Shown one piece after another: positions 32,416-44,554 of a stretch of 64,000 nucleotides of DNA. The notes under the pieces were generated by a model. That model saw only the letters and a program-made list of their open reading frames with translations. It made no database searches and was not told the origin of the DNA. A program made the translations under genes and the position numbers. Positions within the stretch are counted from its first letter, which is position 1; each line of letters opens with the position of its first letter. Origin of the DNA: Willaertia magna (taxonomy: Eukaryota; Heterolobosea; Eutetramitea; Acrasida; Naegleriidae); contig CADWAF010001523.1 of NCBI GenBank assembly GCA_902984215.1, positions 1 through 64,000 of the forward strand, in the 5' to 3' direction.

Positions 32416-34776
32416 TTACAATTTAGAATAGAAATGTCTGCCATGATGTTCATGTGCTTTGTTACTTTCTATTTGTTTCTTTGCAAATTCTTTTAGAGTT
32501 AAATAATCAATCTTTGCAGTTCTATTTAGTGGCATCTCCATTGTTGGAGGTAAAAATATTATATAAAGTGGTCTCTTATATGCTGCCATATCTTTACAAG
32601 CATGTCTAACTTCTTCTTCAGTTAATATCTCTTCATGCCATTTAGGATCTGATTCATAATCGTAATTTAATCCTTTTTGTTCTTTAATTTTCTCAATTGA
32701 TTCTTTCTTTAATTCTATTACAGCAACAACAGCTTCAGAGAAAATTTCATGTTCTACACCCAAAACACCTACTCGTTGAATGACATCCTTTGCGCTCTTG
32801 AAATGTTTTTCCAAATGTTCCTCTACTTCTCCAGGGAAAACTTGATATCCTTTTGGTTTTATAATAAACTTTCTTCTTGATGCAAAATGTAAACCTAAAT
32901 TATCATAACTACCTATATCTCCAGTGTATAATATTATTTGACTGTAGTTGACAGGTTTCTTTTGATTAAACGGTGTTAAAGTACCAGCACTCGAGAAATC
33001 ATAATTTATAAGTTTGGAATAATCCAATTGTTTTGCTATTTCTATTGTTAAGGGAACAATAGTTTCTTTTGTTTTCTCTTCATCATTTAAATAGCCAATA
33101 AATACTTGAGGACCTGTGAAACAAATTTCACCAACTGTTCCTGGTGGTAGCTCATCACCAGCAACCATATATTTCTTTCCAGTCTTTGGATCTGCAACTT
33201 CTTTTGGAGGTTCCCTTACAGTCAATGGACAAAGAGGTGAATCAAAACCAATAGATTTTATCATCTCATCAACTGTTATTCCTGTAGGTGTATAAGTTAC
33301 AAAACCACCAGCTTCTGTCAAACCAAGACCTGAACCAATGTAAGGCGTCATAGCTTGCATTTTATGTAAGAAAGAAGAGGAAACACCTTGACCACCATAA
33401 ATAGAAATTTCAAGTGAAGACAAATTAAATTTGTTATAGTTCGGTAGTAGCCATTCCATTTGGAAAAGTGCTGGAATTTGACCAATTAGATGTATATGAT
33501 ACTTTTGGACAGCATCTAAGGCTTTCTCTGGATCAAATACGTGTAATAATACCATTTGGGCTCCACTGTAAATACCAGTACAAACTTGTAAACTAAATTT
33601 CATATTAGTATATATTTTGAAATAAATTCACACTTACGTTAATCCACCAACATGACTAGGAGGTAAAAGAGCAATCATTGTAAAGTTTTCCTTATCTGAA
33701 ACCATACTTGTAAAAGCTTGTTGTAAACCTATATTTTGTAAAACAATATTCTCATGACATAAAACTGCTGCTTTTGGCATACCTGTAGAACCAGTAGTGA
33801 AAATTATAACTGCAGGTGTACGTTCTGTAACATTAGATTGACGAGAACTAACAGTATCAAATAAGCCAATACCAAAGATTTCTTTCATTCTATTTTTAAT
33901 ATAACAACTCTTTAAATCAGAGAAGAAATCAACAATTGATTCAGCACCTGGCATTATTAAATCTTTTTCTTTTTGAACTTGTATCCAATAATTAATTTTT
34001 GATTTATACTGTTTCATGACGTTTGACATTATTCCTCTAAAGTCATGTAAAGGTGTTTTACCTAAAAACATTATCAATTTAATTTTACCACCTTTCTCAG
34101 TTAATTTATCTAAACTTGTTATAATTTCAGAGTCTTTTAATCTTAAGTCAAGAGGAACCAATATTATTCCAGACCTCCAACAAGCATACATTAAATAAAC
34201 ATGCTCTTTTAACAATGGAAGTGAAGTAACGATCATATCTCCCTTTTGAATATCACATGAAATTAATTTTGAAGCAATAGCTAATGTAGCCATTTGAAGA
34301 TCACTCCATTTTACATCATCGCCGGTATTGTATTCTCTTAAAGCAATCTTGTTAGGCTTGTCTCTTGCATGTTTATCAATAGGATCAAAAAGTCTAGCAC
34401 TATTTGAATCTTTTAAAGCTTTATACTCCTCTAATGTTTGTTTTCTAACTTCAGGATCACTAAAAGATGTTTTTTTTGAAGGTTGTTTTGGAGTTACAGC
34501 CTTTTCCTCTACGGTTGCGGGGTTAGAAGAAGAAGTAAAGTTCATTTGAAGAAAGTCTTGGTAATTAGTAGAAGAAGGTTGGTGAATACTTGTAGAAGAG
34601 ATATTTGAAGTAATTTTAGCAGATACTTCATTTCCGTTTAGAAATAAAGTTTCTACAGGGTGGAAAGAATCAACACCATGTAATGTAAAAATCTTTTCTT
34701 GAAAGTGAGAAAAGAATGTTTCTTCTTCAAAAGAAAGAGAAGAAGCATTCATAGGTATAGGATCCATCATCAACAT
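32416..34776 (-). CDS. AMP-forming acyl-CoA synthetase / ligase
   Basis: Two exons, 34776-33638 and 33592-32416, joined over a 45-bp intron (GTAAGT...TTTAG) that splits a Thr codon, giving 771 residues. The phosphate-binding loop IIFTTGSTGMPKAAVL, the GLGLTEAGG motif and the LYTGDIGSYDN motif with RRKFIIKPKGYQVFPGEVE hinge are all present, so the enzyme should be active. It activates a carboxylic acid with ATP and transfers it to CoA or another acceptor. An N-terminal extension of about 110 residues (Ser/Thr-rich, no targeting signal) is unusual. The C-terminus ends in HGRHFYSKL; SKL matches the peroxisomal targeting signal type 1, so a peroxisomal site, probably in fatty acid metabolism, is likely. 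Confidence 0.92.
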
Positions 34777-35359
34777 TTTTGAAATAGAAATAGTTTATAT
34801 TATTAAAAAATAATGAATATTAATGTTATATTATTAATAAGAAGAGGATAATGAGAGAGCGAATGACGTGTGTTTAGATAAGACTTAAAAAATGAGTTGA
34901 ACAATTATTCACCACCATTAGGTGTGGAAATTTTTTTTAAAGTGCGAAATGAATTTTTAGGCATGACGGAGGAAGTGATTTCGAAAATAAATTGATGTGT
35001 GGCTGATAGGATCATTAATAACAAGAGGAAGGATTAGGTCAAATAATTAATTTTTGTTTTTATGTGGGCTTCTCTAGGCCCTCTTGTTACAATTATAACT
35101 ACATTTTATTTGTTTTGAAGGGCATAGTATGATATTTGTTGTCTAGTTCAAAAAAGAAACCTGCCTTCAAGAGAAAAAGAATGATAAAGAAGATCAATTT
35201 GTTTTTAAAGTGAAATTTGCTACGTCTATTAATATCCTTGTTGTATGTGACCTTAATCTGATAAGAATGGTTGGTTTGGGCAGGAACAGTGTTCTCTGGA
35301 AAGTGGTAATTTAAAGGAAGATCGTTGGAATTGATTTTGAAAAAACTAAGGAATAAATA
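34777..35359. promoter_or_regulatory. Divergent intergenic region, acyl-CoA synthetase / Rho GTPase
   Basis: About 583 bases between divergent starts. It holds an AT-rich block (34796-34850), then mixed sequence. A short inverted repeat GGGC...GCCC occurs near 35065-35082. No RNA gene or coding region is supported. It should contain both promoters. Confidence 0.4.
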
Positions 35360-36001
35360 ATGTATGCAGACTCACTTAAATGTGTGACAGTAGGAGATGG
35401 TGCTGTTGGAAAAACAATGATGCTAATGGCTTACGCCTACGGAAGAATAACAGACGATTGTTATATCCCTACAGTTTTTGACAATTATACAGCATGTGCT
35501 AAATACAAAGACAACATTATTAGCTTAGGGTTATGGGTAAGTAGCAACAAAGTCTTTAGATTGCTTAATTCTCAATAGGACACAGCTGGTCAAGAAGAAT
35601 ACGATAGAGTGAGACCTATCGCTTATACAGATACAGACGTTTTCATTGTAGCTTTTAGTATTGTGTCACCAATCAGTTTTGCTAATTGTAAAATTAAATG
35701 GATTCCAGAGGTAAAACATTATTCAGAAGACACACCTATAGTATTAGTTCGAACGAAGAAAGATTTAGTTTACAATAGCGAGGTACTAAGCGAGTTGCAC
35801 TTACACGGAAAATCTTTTGTAACAGAAGAAGAGGCAATGGAATTAGTAGAAGAAGAAGGTTGTTATTGTTATGTAGAATGCAGTTCAATGACAATGTTTG
35901 GAATAAAGGAAGTATTTCAAAATGTTGTTATTGCAGCAATAGATAAAAAAGAACGAGTTGAATCAAAACAACAAAAAAGAAAACACTGCCAATTACTTTA
36001 A
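35360..36001 (+). CDS. Rho/Rac-family small GTPase
   Basis: Exons 35360-35536 and 35579-36001 with a 42-bp intron (GTAAGT...CAATAG) give 199 residues. The P-loop is GDGAVGKT, switch I contains YIPTVFDNY, switch II is DTAGQEEYDRVRP, the guanine-specificity motif is TKKD, and the final CQLL is a CAAX box expected to be geranylgeranylated after a basic KQQKRKH patch. The intron falls just before the DTAGQE motif. The Rho insert helix region is present (about 125-140). Departures from the Rac norm include MMLMAYA after the P-loop and SSM in place of SAL in the last motif. It should cycle on membranes to control actin. Two RhoGEF genes lie within 12 kb on either side. Confidence 0.95.
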
Positions 36002-36028
36002 TTCTAGAGAATATAGCTAATTATTATA

Positions 36029-36066
36029 CGTACGTGTACTATATAGTACAGTACAATTTTTGTACA
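36029..36066. repeat. Cluster of GTAC-containing palindromes
   Basis: Three self-complementary elements are packed here. ACGTACGT lies near 36028-36035, the 16-bp perfect palindrome TGTACTATATAGTACA at 36035-36050, and the hairpin GTACAA-TTT-TTGTAC at 36051-36065. They begin about 28 bases after the Rho GTPase stop codon, so they are in its 3' UTR or in the promoter of MED13. Function is unknown. Confidence 0.6.
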
Positions 36067-36195
36067 TTAATAGTTGAACCTCAAAACCTCTCCAACAAAA
36101 CATCAACCAAAGCAACCAAAAAACAAATCAAGCAAACACAAGGCAATTTTAAAAAATTTCAAAATCAATTTTTTTTTAAAAAAAAAAAAAAATAA

Positions 36196-39100
36196 ATGTT
36201 GAGTAACATCTTTGAAATCGTAAGTTTTTAATTCCGCTGAAATAATTTCTCACTCTCTTACTTGTACTCTTTCTATTATTTACATTCATAATAATTAAAT
36301 AAATAAATAAATAATACTAAAACTATCAAAAATTTATTTATGATCTTATCGGAATTAACATTAGCATTGTTATCAACAACATGTTATAAATAATGAAGGT
36401 GAACAACATTTAGAATATTGGAGAATTAAAGGAAATTTATTAAATTTAAAACAATTACATGATGAAATTAATTTAAAAAATAATTATTCTTTACCTTATT
36501 GTTTATTATTACCTGATAAAGATTTACATTTATTTTTTATTATAAAATGTCACTGTCATTATAAAGAAAATATTTTATCTTTTATTAATGATAATCGTTT
36601 ACAATGTAAGTTTATTATTTAAATAAATAAATAACATTTAAACAAATTGTAGTGGAAAGAAAAACATTTTTAGATTTTACAAAATTAAATCAAGAAGAAA
36701 GTAGATTACTTTGTATTTCCGTAAAAAATTGGTTTCAAGAGTAAGTTTATATTTTTTTTTAAAATTATTAAACTAAAAATTAAAATAGTTGGTTAATTCA
36801 TGAATTTTCTTTTCATAAAATTGGTAATTTTTTATATACAAATCAAAATGAAAAATTAATTACAATTGATAATTATCAAAGAATAATTATAACAGGATTT
36901 TATTTAAATTGTTATATTCATGGATCACATACAATACGTTTTAATGTAAATGTTAAAAAAAAACATTTTAGAAAATTACCTACACAAGAAACTCTTGTTA
37001 AAATTAATACTTCTTTAAAAAATACAAAAAATTTATTACAACAACAACCAATTTGGGTTTATACTCCTTTTAAGGGAATACCTGGAAGATTAACATCTAA
37101 AGAAAGTAATACTTCTAATAATGAAAGTAATAGTCAACAAAATAATAATCAATCTAATAGTGGAAGGATGGCAAGTGTAGTTCTAGAAGGAAATGTTTTT
37201 ACATTTTCATGTGATAATTTTCTATTTGGAGTTGATACTAAAGTAAATGATTATTTATTAGATAAATATTTTCCATCATCTAATTTACAAAAATCATTAA
37301 GGAATAGAAATAAAAAGAATTTATTACAAACATCATCAAATAGTAGTTCTAATAATACTACTAATAATAACAATACTTTAAGTAATACAAATGGAACGAT
37401 AAAAAAGAATGAAAAACAAAATAAAAGAAGTAATAATGGAAGTGATGGAAGTTTATTGTTGAATGGAACTAGTCCTTCAAAAAAGAAAAAGAAATTATTG
37501 GAAGCGTTATATTGTAATACTAATCCAACAAGTTATAGTGATATTCCTTCTTATCAATATACTAGATTTAGATCTGTTGTTGATAATAATAATATAAAAA
37601 CATCACCATCAACAACAATAATCAATAATAGAACCGTAAACAATGGAAGTAACAATAACATAAATAATAATAGAATGGAAAATATTAGAATGAATTTTAT
37701 GAATAATAATAATTCTCAAGATAGTGGATTATCTACAATTTTGTTAAATAACAATAATAATAATAGGAATGGATTGTCTTCATTTCAACAACAACAACCT
37801 TTTCAATCTTTAAATAGTCAACAACAACAAGAAAGTAATATTACATCTTCTTCTTTGAATAGCAATAATATTTTAACAGATAGTATTATGGATTTAGTTC
37901 AAAATGAAAATATTATTCCAAAACAACAATCTAGTGTAAATCAACAACAATTAGAATCATCTTCTTTTGATATTGATAGTCTTATTTCAAATACAACTAC
38001 TTCTTTACCTTTAGCTGCTTCAACTACAACAACGACAACACACAATAATAATACTCATCATCAACATGGAGAGGAAGCAAATGAAATGGATTTAGATGAT
38101 TTTATGTCAACAGATCTTCATTCTTTAATTGACAATATTGATTGGGGAGGAAGTGTAGAGAATAATAATAGAGAGAATAGAGATATTAATAATGTAAATA
38201 ATAATGATGATGCTTTTAATCCATTACAAGATGTTACACCATCATTATTACCACAACAATCATCACTAAATACAACAACAACTAATAATAACAACAGTAA
38301 TAATGTTGTAGGAAGAAATACTCCACCAATTATTAATACTGCTTCTACAACATCAGAGTTATTAATGACAAATACAGTAGCCACAACACCAACAACACAA
38401 GGTACAATCACTCCAAGTACAGCTACAACTCCTTTAATTGAGCAACAACCACAACATAATATTTCTTCCTTAACACCTTCTTTTGTTCCACCTCAAACTC
38501 CAACAAGTTTATTACAACAACCACCTAAATCAATAGAGACACTAACTAAAGAATTTAAAGAAGAATTAGAATTAAGAGAACAACAACGTAAATCAGTAAA
38601 AGAATTATATCGTTCACTTACTGATGAAAACTTTATTTATGAACCACAAACAAAAACATCATCATCTTATTTATTCCCTAGTGTTTTAATGGATTCCTAT
38701 TTAGATTCAAATCAAATGGAAAAAACTAAAAGTTTTTCAAATGATTTCTTATCTTACTATTCAACACCAATGTATTTTATTAATTCAAATAATAATAATA
38801 CATTTGAATATAATAATAGTGATACATTTTCTAGGCTTACTAATTATTCACCAACTTGTACAAGTTCTTCACAAGAAAGAGTAAATTTACTTTCTTCTGG
38901 AAAGATTAAGAAACAAGAAAAGAATTTATTTAGCACTACTACTGCTATTAATGGTATTACTGCTGAAGATAAAAAGAAGAAGAAAAAGTTACAAATGAAT
39001 GAAGGAAATATGTTAACATCTTCTTCTTCTAATAATCAATTATTAAATTTAGAAAATAATTTTGAAGATGAAATAATAACATATGATTTTCTAAATTGTT

Positions 39101-41224
39101 CTGGTTATCATATTGTTGATACTTTAACTATTGGAAATAGTCACCTGTCAATATCAGATATTTTAAAAAAGACTATTGAAATTTCATTAGAATGTCAAAA
39201 TGAAAATAATCAAAGTGAAATACTAGAATTCATTTTAAATGGATGTTGGAGATCTGTAGATGAAGAATACAACACGTTAATCTCTAATAATCATAAAATA
39301 TATGATATTATGTATAATACCTTAGAATTAACACAAATCATTTCAAGATCATATCATCCTTTCCAAAATGAAGAAGAAATTATTACAAAAGTTACAACAG
39401 ATGATTTAAGTGCTACATTATTTAAAATTTCAGATATTTTCACTAAAATGAATGAAAAGATTGGAGAAGCAGATGCCATTAAAGGTCCAATTAAATTAGA
39501 ATCAGTTTTCTTACATGGATTAAACCCACCATCTGTTAGAATAGGTTACATGGAACAATGGTTAGATGCTCATCCAGAAATTATACAAGAATGGGAGAAA
39601 TCATTATTAGAACCATTTGCTGAACCTAAAAAGATAAATTATTTAGTGATTGGTACAGATTCAAATGCATTTAATGTTAAAGAACAGTTTAATATTGGAA
39701 GTGATTTAAATACGTTTTTTGAGAATTTAAGTACAATTTATGAAGCGTGTAAATTAGGTGTTCATATACCAATTCATTATGAAGGTATACATGATGGGAT
39801 AATACCTATTAAATTTCAAATGTCAAATGTACCAATTTCTAATAGGAATCAATATAATTTAATTGAGGAATTTATTAATCAAATGATTCAATCAATTAAA
39901 CAATGTGAAGAGATATTATTACAAGTTACTAATAATTTAATTACAAAAGATGAATTAATAGTGATATATTTTGTTTATCCTTATCAATTAGTTGATAAAA
40001 TTTTAACGATTGATACTTTTCCTTTATTAAGTTATTTATCAAATATTTATGGAAATATTCTTGAAAATTTACAATCTATTTGTTTATCAATGAATGGTAT
40101 ATTTCCAACAATTCATGTAAGTATTATAATTTTAATATTTTAATATTTATTGTAAATACAAGTTTATTGACCAATCAGTTGTTGATGAGATTTATCTTCA
40201 AAATCCATTATCTACATTAAAACATATTTCATTAGAAATATTTAATAAATGTAGAAAGCAAAAGAGATGGAATAATAATTTATCAGGATACTTTTCATTA
40301 TTGTATGAACCATCTCTTGTATTAACACCACTTGATACAATGCCTCAAACAGCAGAAAATATAAATAGTAGAAATAATAGATCACCATATTCTGAAGTAC
40401 AACAACAAAGAATTTCATTACATTGTGGATATAGTATTATTGGACAAGAGAATGATGAATTCTTTGTTAGTGCTGTTTGGACAGACGGCACTGGAAATTT
40501 ATTAGAATCAAATGTATTTTGTAGTTCAGATTTTCATTCAGAAGAAGTTAGGAAATTAGAATTAATTTTACAAAAACTTCATGAACAAAGTACAATGTAT
40601 ATTAGTAGTTTATCTACTCAACATTCAGGTATTGAATTATTTAGTTGGGAATATGATGTATGTAAACTATCACCTAGTGAAAATGAATTATGTATTATGA
40701 CTGAAGATGAATTTACAATTTGGAATCAAATTAAAGAACAATTTGGTACCACTAGAGGAACAATGTCAATAGTAACTGTAAATGATAATCCAAGTATACA
40801 ATTCTTTAGAGATATGACCACTTCACAATCATCAGAACAACACAGTTCAACTAATCCTCCAATAGAATCATTTATTCATATTCAAGAAGAATGTGGTTAT
40901 ATAATATCTTCTTTTGATGAAAAACCTTCCAATTTTAATTCCCCTTTGCAACATTTTTCATCTGATTTTGTTTATCCACACAGAGTTTTGGAAGTTAAAT
41001 TATATGTGAAAGGAAGTGAAAAAGGATTTCATATAAATACTATTCGTACAATATGCAAACAATACTTTAATTTAAGTTGGCTGACTGTATCACCTCTGTT
41101 TCCATACAGAAGTTCAGTATTGCCAATACATTTACAATTATTAAGAAATATTAATACAAATATTTTAAAATATATTCAATTCCTTCATAAAAAGGAAAAA
41201 AGCTCACAATTTACATCAGAATAA
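36196..41224 (+). CDS. MED13: Mediator complex subunit 13
   Basis: Five exons by phase: 36196-36219, 36365-36605, 36653-36740, 36789-40116 and 40163-41224. The introns are 145, 47, 48 and 46 bp, and the product is 1580 residues. The tiny first exon encodes MLSNIFEI. The N-terminal domain includes EHLEYWRIKG and the VYTPFKGIPGRL-like segment. A very long Asn/Gln/Ser/Thr-rich middle (about residues 330-830) has many AAT/AAC runs. The C-terminal half carries the MED13 PIWI-like domain, with LVIGTDSNAF, FFENLSTIYEACKLGVHIPI, and SLVLTPLDTMP and VSAVWTDGTGNLLES in the last exon. MED13 joins the CDK8 kinase module to the Mediator core and represses or tunes transcription. Confidence 0.93.
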
Positions 41225-41242
41225 ATAAACTAATAAGAGCTT

Positions 41243-42614
41243 TCATTTAGTTTGCTCTTTCTTTTCTAAGTGCAAGTAAAAATCTTCTTTTAAATTTTCT
41301 GCATCCCCAGTTAATGCAAACACTGAATGACCGCTTGTAATGAGCCTAGCCACAAACTTTTCTTCCAACTGTGCTACCTTTGTTGGAAAATCTACTGATT
41401 CATTCGAGTGCACCTTTCCAAGCCCTGTTTCTCCATATTCCCCTCTGCCAAAGACTAACACCTCACCTTTTTCTGAAATGCAAAAGTTACATGTTTCAGT
41501 GCAGGACACAAACACTATTTTGTTCGAACCAAAGAAATGATTTCTGTAGATAGAAACATCATTTCTATGTATCACAAATTTAGGACTCAAATCCAAATGT
41601 TTCTCAGCTAGCACTTCTTCAGAATGTACCATAGGTCTGTTCTTTTCCATTAGATTTTTATCAGTCAATTCTAAATTCTTAAGAAATCTTACGTAACCGG
41701 CATTATCTAAGTCCAATCCCCAACAGTATACATTTCCATCGCTAGTTCTAGCTAAGGCGTGAATAGAACTATGAAAATTATAAATAAATAGTTGTAATTT
41801 CATCTTACCTTGCAGATACCTGCACTATTCTTCTACCATTCAAATTGTGCATCACAAGAGTAGGAACGTTTCTTGTATTCTCACCGCTTCCATTAAACAT
41901 CTTTCCTCCCCAAGTGTATACAGAGAAGTTAGAACTTAGGCAAACATTTACATTCTCTCTACACGAACATTGGATACAATTCCAATCCATATTTTCGATC
42001 TTTTTAAAATAACATTGATCCTTAAAATCGCCATGGCCTAGTTGACCAAATGCATTACTACCTACAGTATATAGCTTTCCTTTGCCTGTAATTAATACTG
42101 TATGTCTTGATCCACAGACAACACTAATTGCTTTTTTACAAGACAAAACATCACATAATTTTGGAGTATTTACATTACTGTTGTGACCTAAACCAAGCTG
42201 TCCATTAAAATTACTGCCACAAGAATATAGTTTACCCTTCTTTGTTAAGAAAATAGTATGTCTATCTCCACAAGAAACAGAATAAACATTATCTTCAAGA
42301 AAAGGTTCAAACTTTAACTCAGTAGGATGATCAACATCATCGTTATGCCCTAGACCTAGTTGCCCATTTTGATTCTTTCCAAGTACAAATATTCTATTAG
42401 TATTAGTTATTAAAACAGTATGAGAACCTCCCAAAGCAATCAAGCATAGTTTCTCTCCTCCTTTAAGGAAACATTCCAAAGGTACTCTAGTAGGTAAACT
42501 AATAATTCTTGAATGTACATCATCTTCCTTAGCTTTTTTCTCCAAACCAAAATGAGAATTATTCAATCCCCAAACAAAACACTCTTCAAAAGGCTTTGAT
42601 TCAGTAGTTAGCAT
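41243..42614 (-). CDS. RCC1-repeat protein
   Basis: Exons 42614-41809 and 41768-41243 with a 40-bp intron (GTAAGA...TCATAG) that splits a Ser codon; 443 residues. At least six RCC1-type blades are visible, with repeating motifs such as CGDRHTIFLTKKGKLYSCG, NGQLGLGHN and CGSRHTVLITGKGKLYTVG. The fold should be a seven-bladed propeller. RCC1-like proteins act as Ran exchange factors or in ubiquitin and vesicle pathways; there is no extra domain to choose between these. A 12-bp element shared with the MCM3 promoter lies 19 bp upstream of its start. It ends 18 bp from the convergent MED13 stop. Confidence 0.9.
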
Positions 42615-42974
42615 TTTTTTAATTTGTTATTATTTGGCGGTAACCTTCTTGGTGAACAACATAAAAAACAACAAACCCTTATTCTGTAGGAATGAAATTT
42701 TTACTGCTGATAGTTCAAAACTATTAGTGTTGTTTTTGACCTTTTTGAAAAAATTCAATCTTTTAGCGTTCCGAATGCATTTCATTGAACATCAACAACA
42801 ATTTGAAGTGGGTGATGAAACAGAATTCTGTTGATGATGGGATTCAATTCTATTCGAAAATATTGGAATTCTGGTTACACCCAATGTAAAAGGAAGTCAA
42901 AAATAGTTCAATTTTTTGCATTTAAACTGAACACAAATTCCAATTGAACTCTAACACAAAAAAAAATCACAACA
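42615..42974. promoter_or_regulatory. Divergent promoter region with TTTGGCGGTAAC element
   Basis: 360 bases between the RCC1-repeat gene (minus) and the PB1-UBA gene (plus). The sequence TTTGGCGGTAAC at 42633-42644 lies 19 bp from the RCC1 start codon. The same 12 bases occur in reverse orientation at 62375-62386, between DRC7 and MCM3. The GGCGG core after a T run resembles E2F/DP sites (TTTSSCGC), but that reading is inference. The rest of the gap has no gene. Confidence 0.5.
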
Positions 42975-44171
42975 ATGTCTTTTAGTTTCCATCCAAACCA
43001 ATACAATAATACTGGTAGTAACAGTACTATGCAATGGCCTTTGAGTCAAGAAGAATTCCAAAAACAACAAAGAAAAACTTCATCTGTTGAATTACCTGCA
43101 AAGTTATATTTACCTAGAGAAGAAATCAGACGTGTTAAAATTAATTCTGGTTTTAATCTAGATGATATTAATAATTTGATCAAAAAGTATGTAGGTAATG
43201 ATGAACAATATACTTCCGCATGGTTAGATTCAGAAAAGGAATGGGTTAGATTTGATACTGAAGAAGAATTTGAAGAAGCAATCCAACACGGTACTGAAAA
43301 TAAATTACTTAAAGTTAAGGTTGAAAGTAAAAAACCAATTGTAAAACCAACCAGAACGGAAGCAAAAGAAGCTAGAGAAAAGAAAAAGGAAGAAAAGAAG
43401 GAAAAGAAAGATGTACCAAAGGAAACCAAACCAAAAGAACAAGAACCAGTAGTTATTAAACCTCCAGTAGTGGTCAGTCCCCCAGTAGTTATCCCACCAC
43501 CAACCACTACAGTACCAAAGCCTCTTAATCCAGTAACTCCTTCAAATCCAATTAATCCAACAAATCCTATCAATCCAATTCACCCAACATTCCCACCAGT
43601 CAATAATCCAGTAAATCCAACTAATCCATTCTTCCCTCAACCAATGATGATGGCACCTCAACAACAAAATCAAAACAATACTTATCCTCAACTTCAACCA
43701 TTTGGAATGCAACAACCAACAATGATGCCAAGAACTTTTGGAATGCAACCAACAACTAATATGCCACCTATGACATCAAGCGTTACAATGACCAATCCTC
43801 ATCCATTGAATAATAGTGGATTAAATAACAGTGGAATGATTCCAAATCAAACTATGAATAATAGTGGAATGATGATGCAACATGGAAATAATACCCTCTC
43901 ACCAGTTCCATTTGGTGGTAACAATACTGGAAATACTAATACTTCTAACAATCCATCACCATATAATAGTATGAACAATAGTATGAATGTTGCAAACACT
44001 AATCCAACTACTACCAATACAAGCAATCTTGAAACAAAGTACAAGGCAGAGTTAGATAATTTAGTTTTGATGGGTTTCTCTGACAAACAAACTTTATTAC
44101 GTTTATTAGAAGAAAACAAGGGTAATGTGAATACAGTTGTTGAAAAACTCTTCAATAATCAAACAAATTAA
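42975..44171 (+). CDS. PB1-UBA protein, selective autophagy receptor-like
   Basis: 398 residues, one exon. An N-terminal PB1 domain (about 38-120) includes AKLYLPREEIRRVKI, with a basic start, and the acidic loop WVRFDTEEEFEEAI typical of the OPCA motif. A Lys/Glu stretch follows, then a long Pro/Asn/Gln/Met-rich linker with repeated N-P-x-N-P units (about 185-215). A C-terminal UBA domain (about 355-396) has the LVLMGF loop. PB1 plus UBA is the frame of p62/NBR1 receptors that carry ubiquitin-tagged cargo to autophagosomes. No ZZ zinc finger or NBR1 domain is present. A YPQL tetrapeptide near residue 236 fits the LIR core pattern, but without acidic flanks. Confidence 0.85.
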   Translation: MSFSFHPNQYNNTGSNSTMQWPLSQEEFQKQQRKTSSVELPAKLYLPREEIRRVKINSGFNLDDINNLIKKYVGNDEQYTSAWLDSEKEWVRFDTEEEFEEAIQHGTENKLLKVKVESKKPIVKPTRTEAKEAREKKKEEKKEKKDVPKETKPKEQEPVVIKPPVVVSPPVVIPPPTTTVPKPLNPVTPSNPINPTNPINPIHPTFPPVNNPVNPTNPFFPQPMMMAPQQQNQNNTYPQLQPFGMQQPTMMPRTFGMQPTTNMPPMTSSVTMTNPHPLNNSGLNNSGMIPNQTMNNSGMMMQHGNNTLSPVPFGGNNTGNTNTSNNPSPYNSMNNSMNVANTNPTTTNTSNLETKYKAELDNLVLMGFSDKQTLLRLLEENKGNVNTVVEKLFNNQTN

Positions 44172-44554
44172 TTACTTGTACCATCATCTACCTGTTTGTA
44201 AATGCGACTGTACAAAAAGAAACAAAATAAATTGCTTTTGAATGAACTTAAATGTCTGTCATTCGATTCTAACCAACCACCGGTCCTTCAAATTTCTGAT
44301 TCTTCTTCTGGTTTTGTGGACATTTTTTAGGAAAAACTCTAAATGGATAATGATACTAAGAAAAAAAACCACAACTCTTCGCGAAGACTAGCCAAAAACA
44401 AAAAATAACACTGTTTCAACTTGTACTCTATCGCTAATATTATTTGCAATTTAATTAGTTTATATATTACTGTAACAATAATAATACGCAAACAACAACA
44501 ACATCTTTTGTTGATTTATAATATTGAACAGACAAAGAATTTATTGGTGTTTAA
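44172..44554. other. Intergenic region, nothing recognised
   Basis: About 383 bases between two plus-strand genes. It is of mixed composition on the left and AT-rich on the right, with no open frame of note, no RNA gene and no repeat. It should hold the 3' end of the PB1-UBA gene and the promoter and leader of the Asn-rich gene. Confidence 0.4.
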
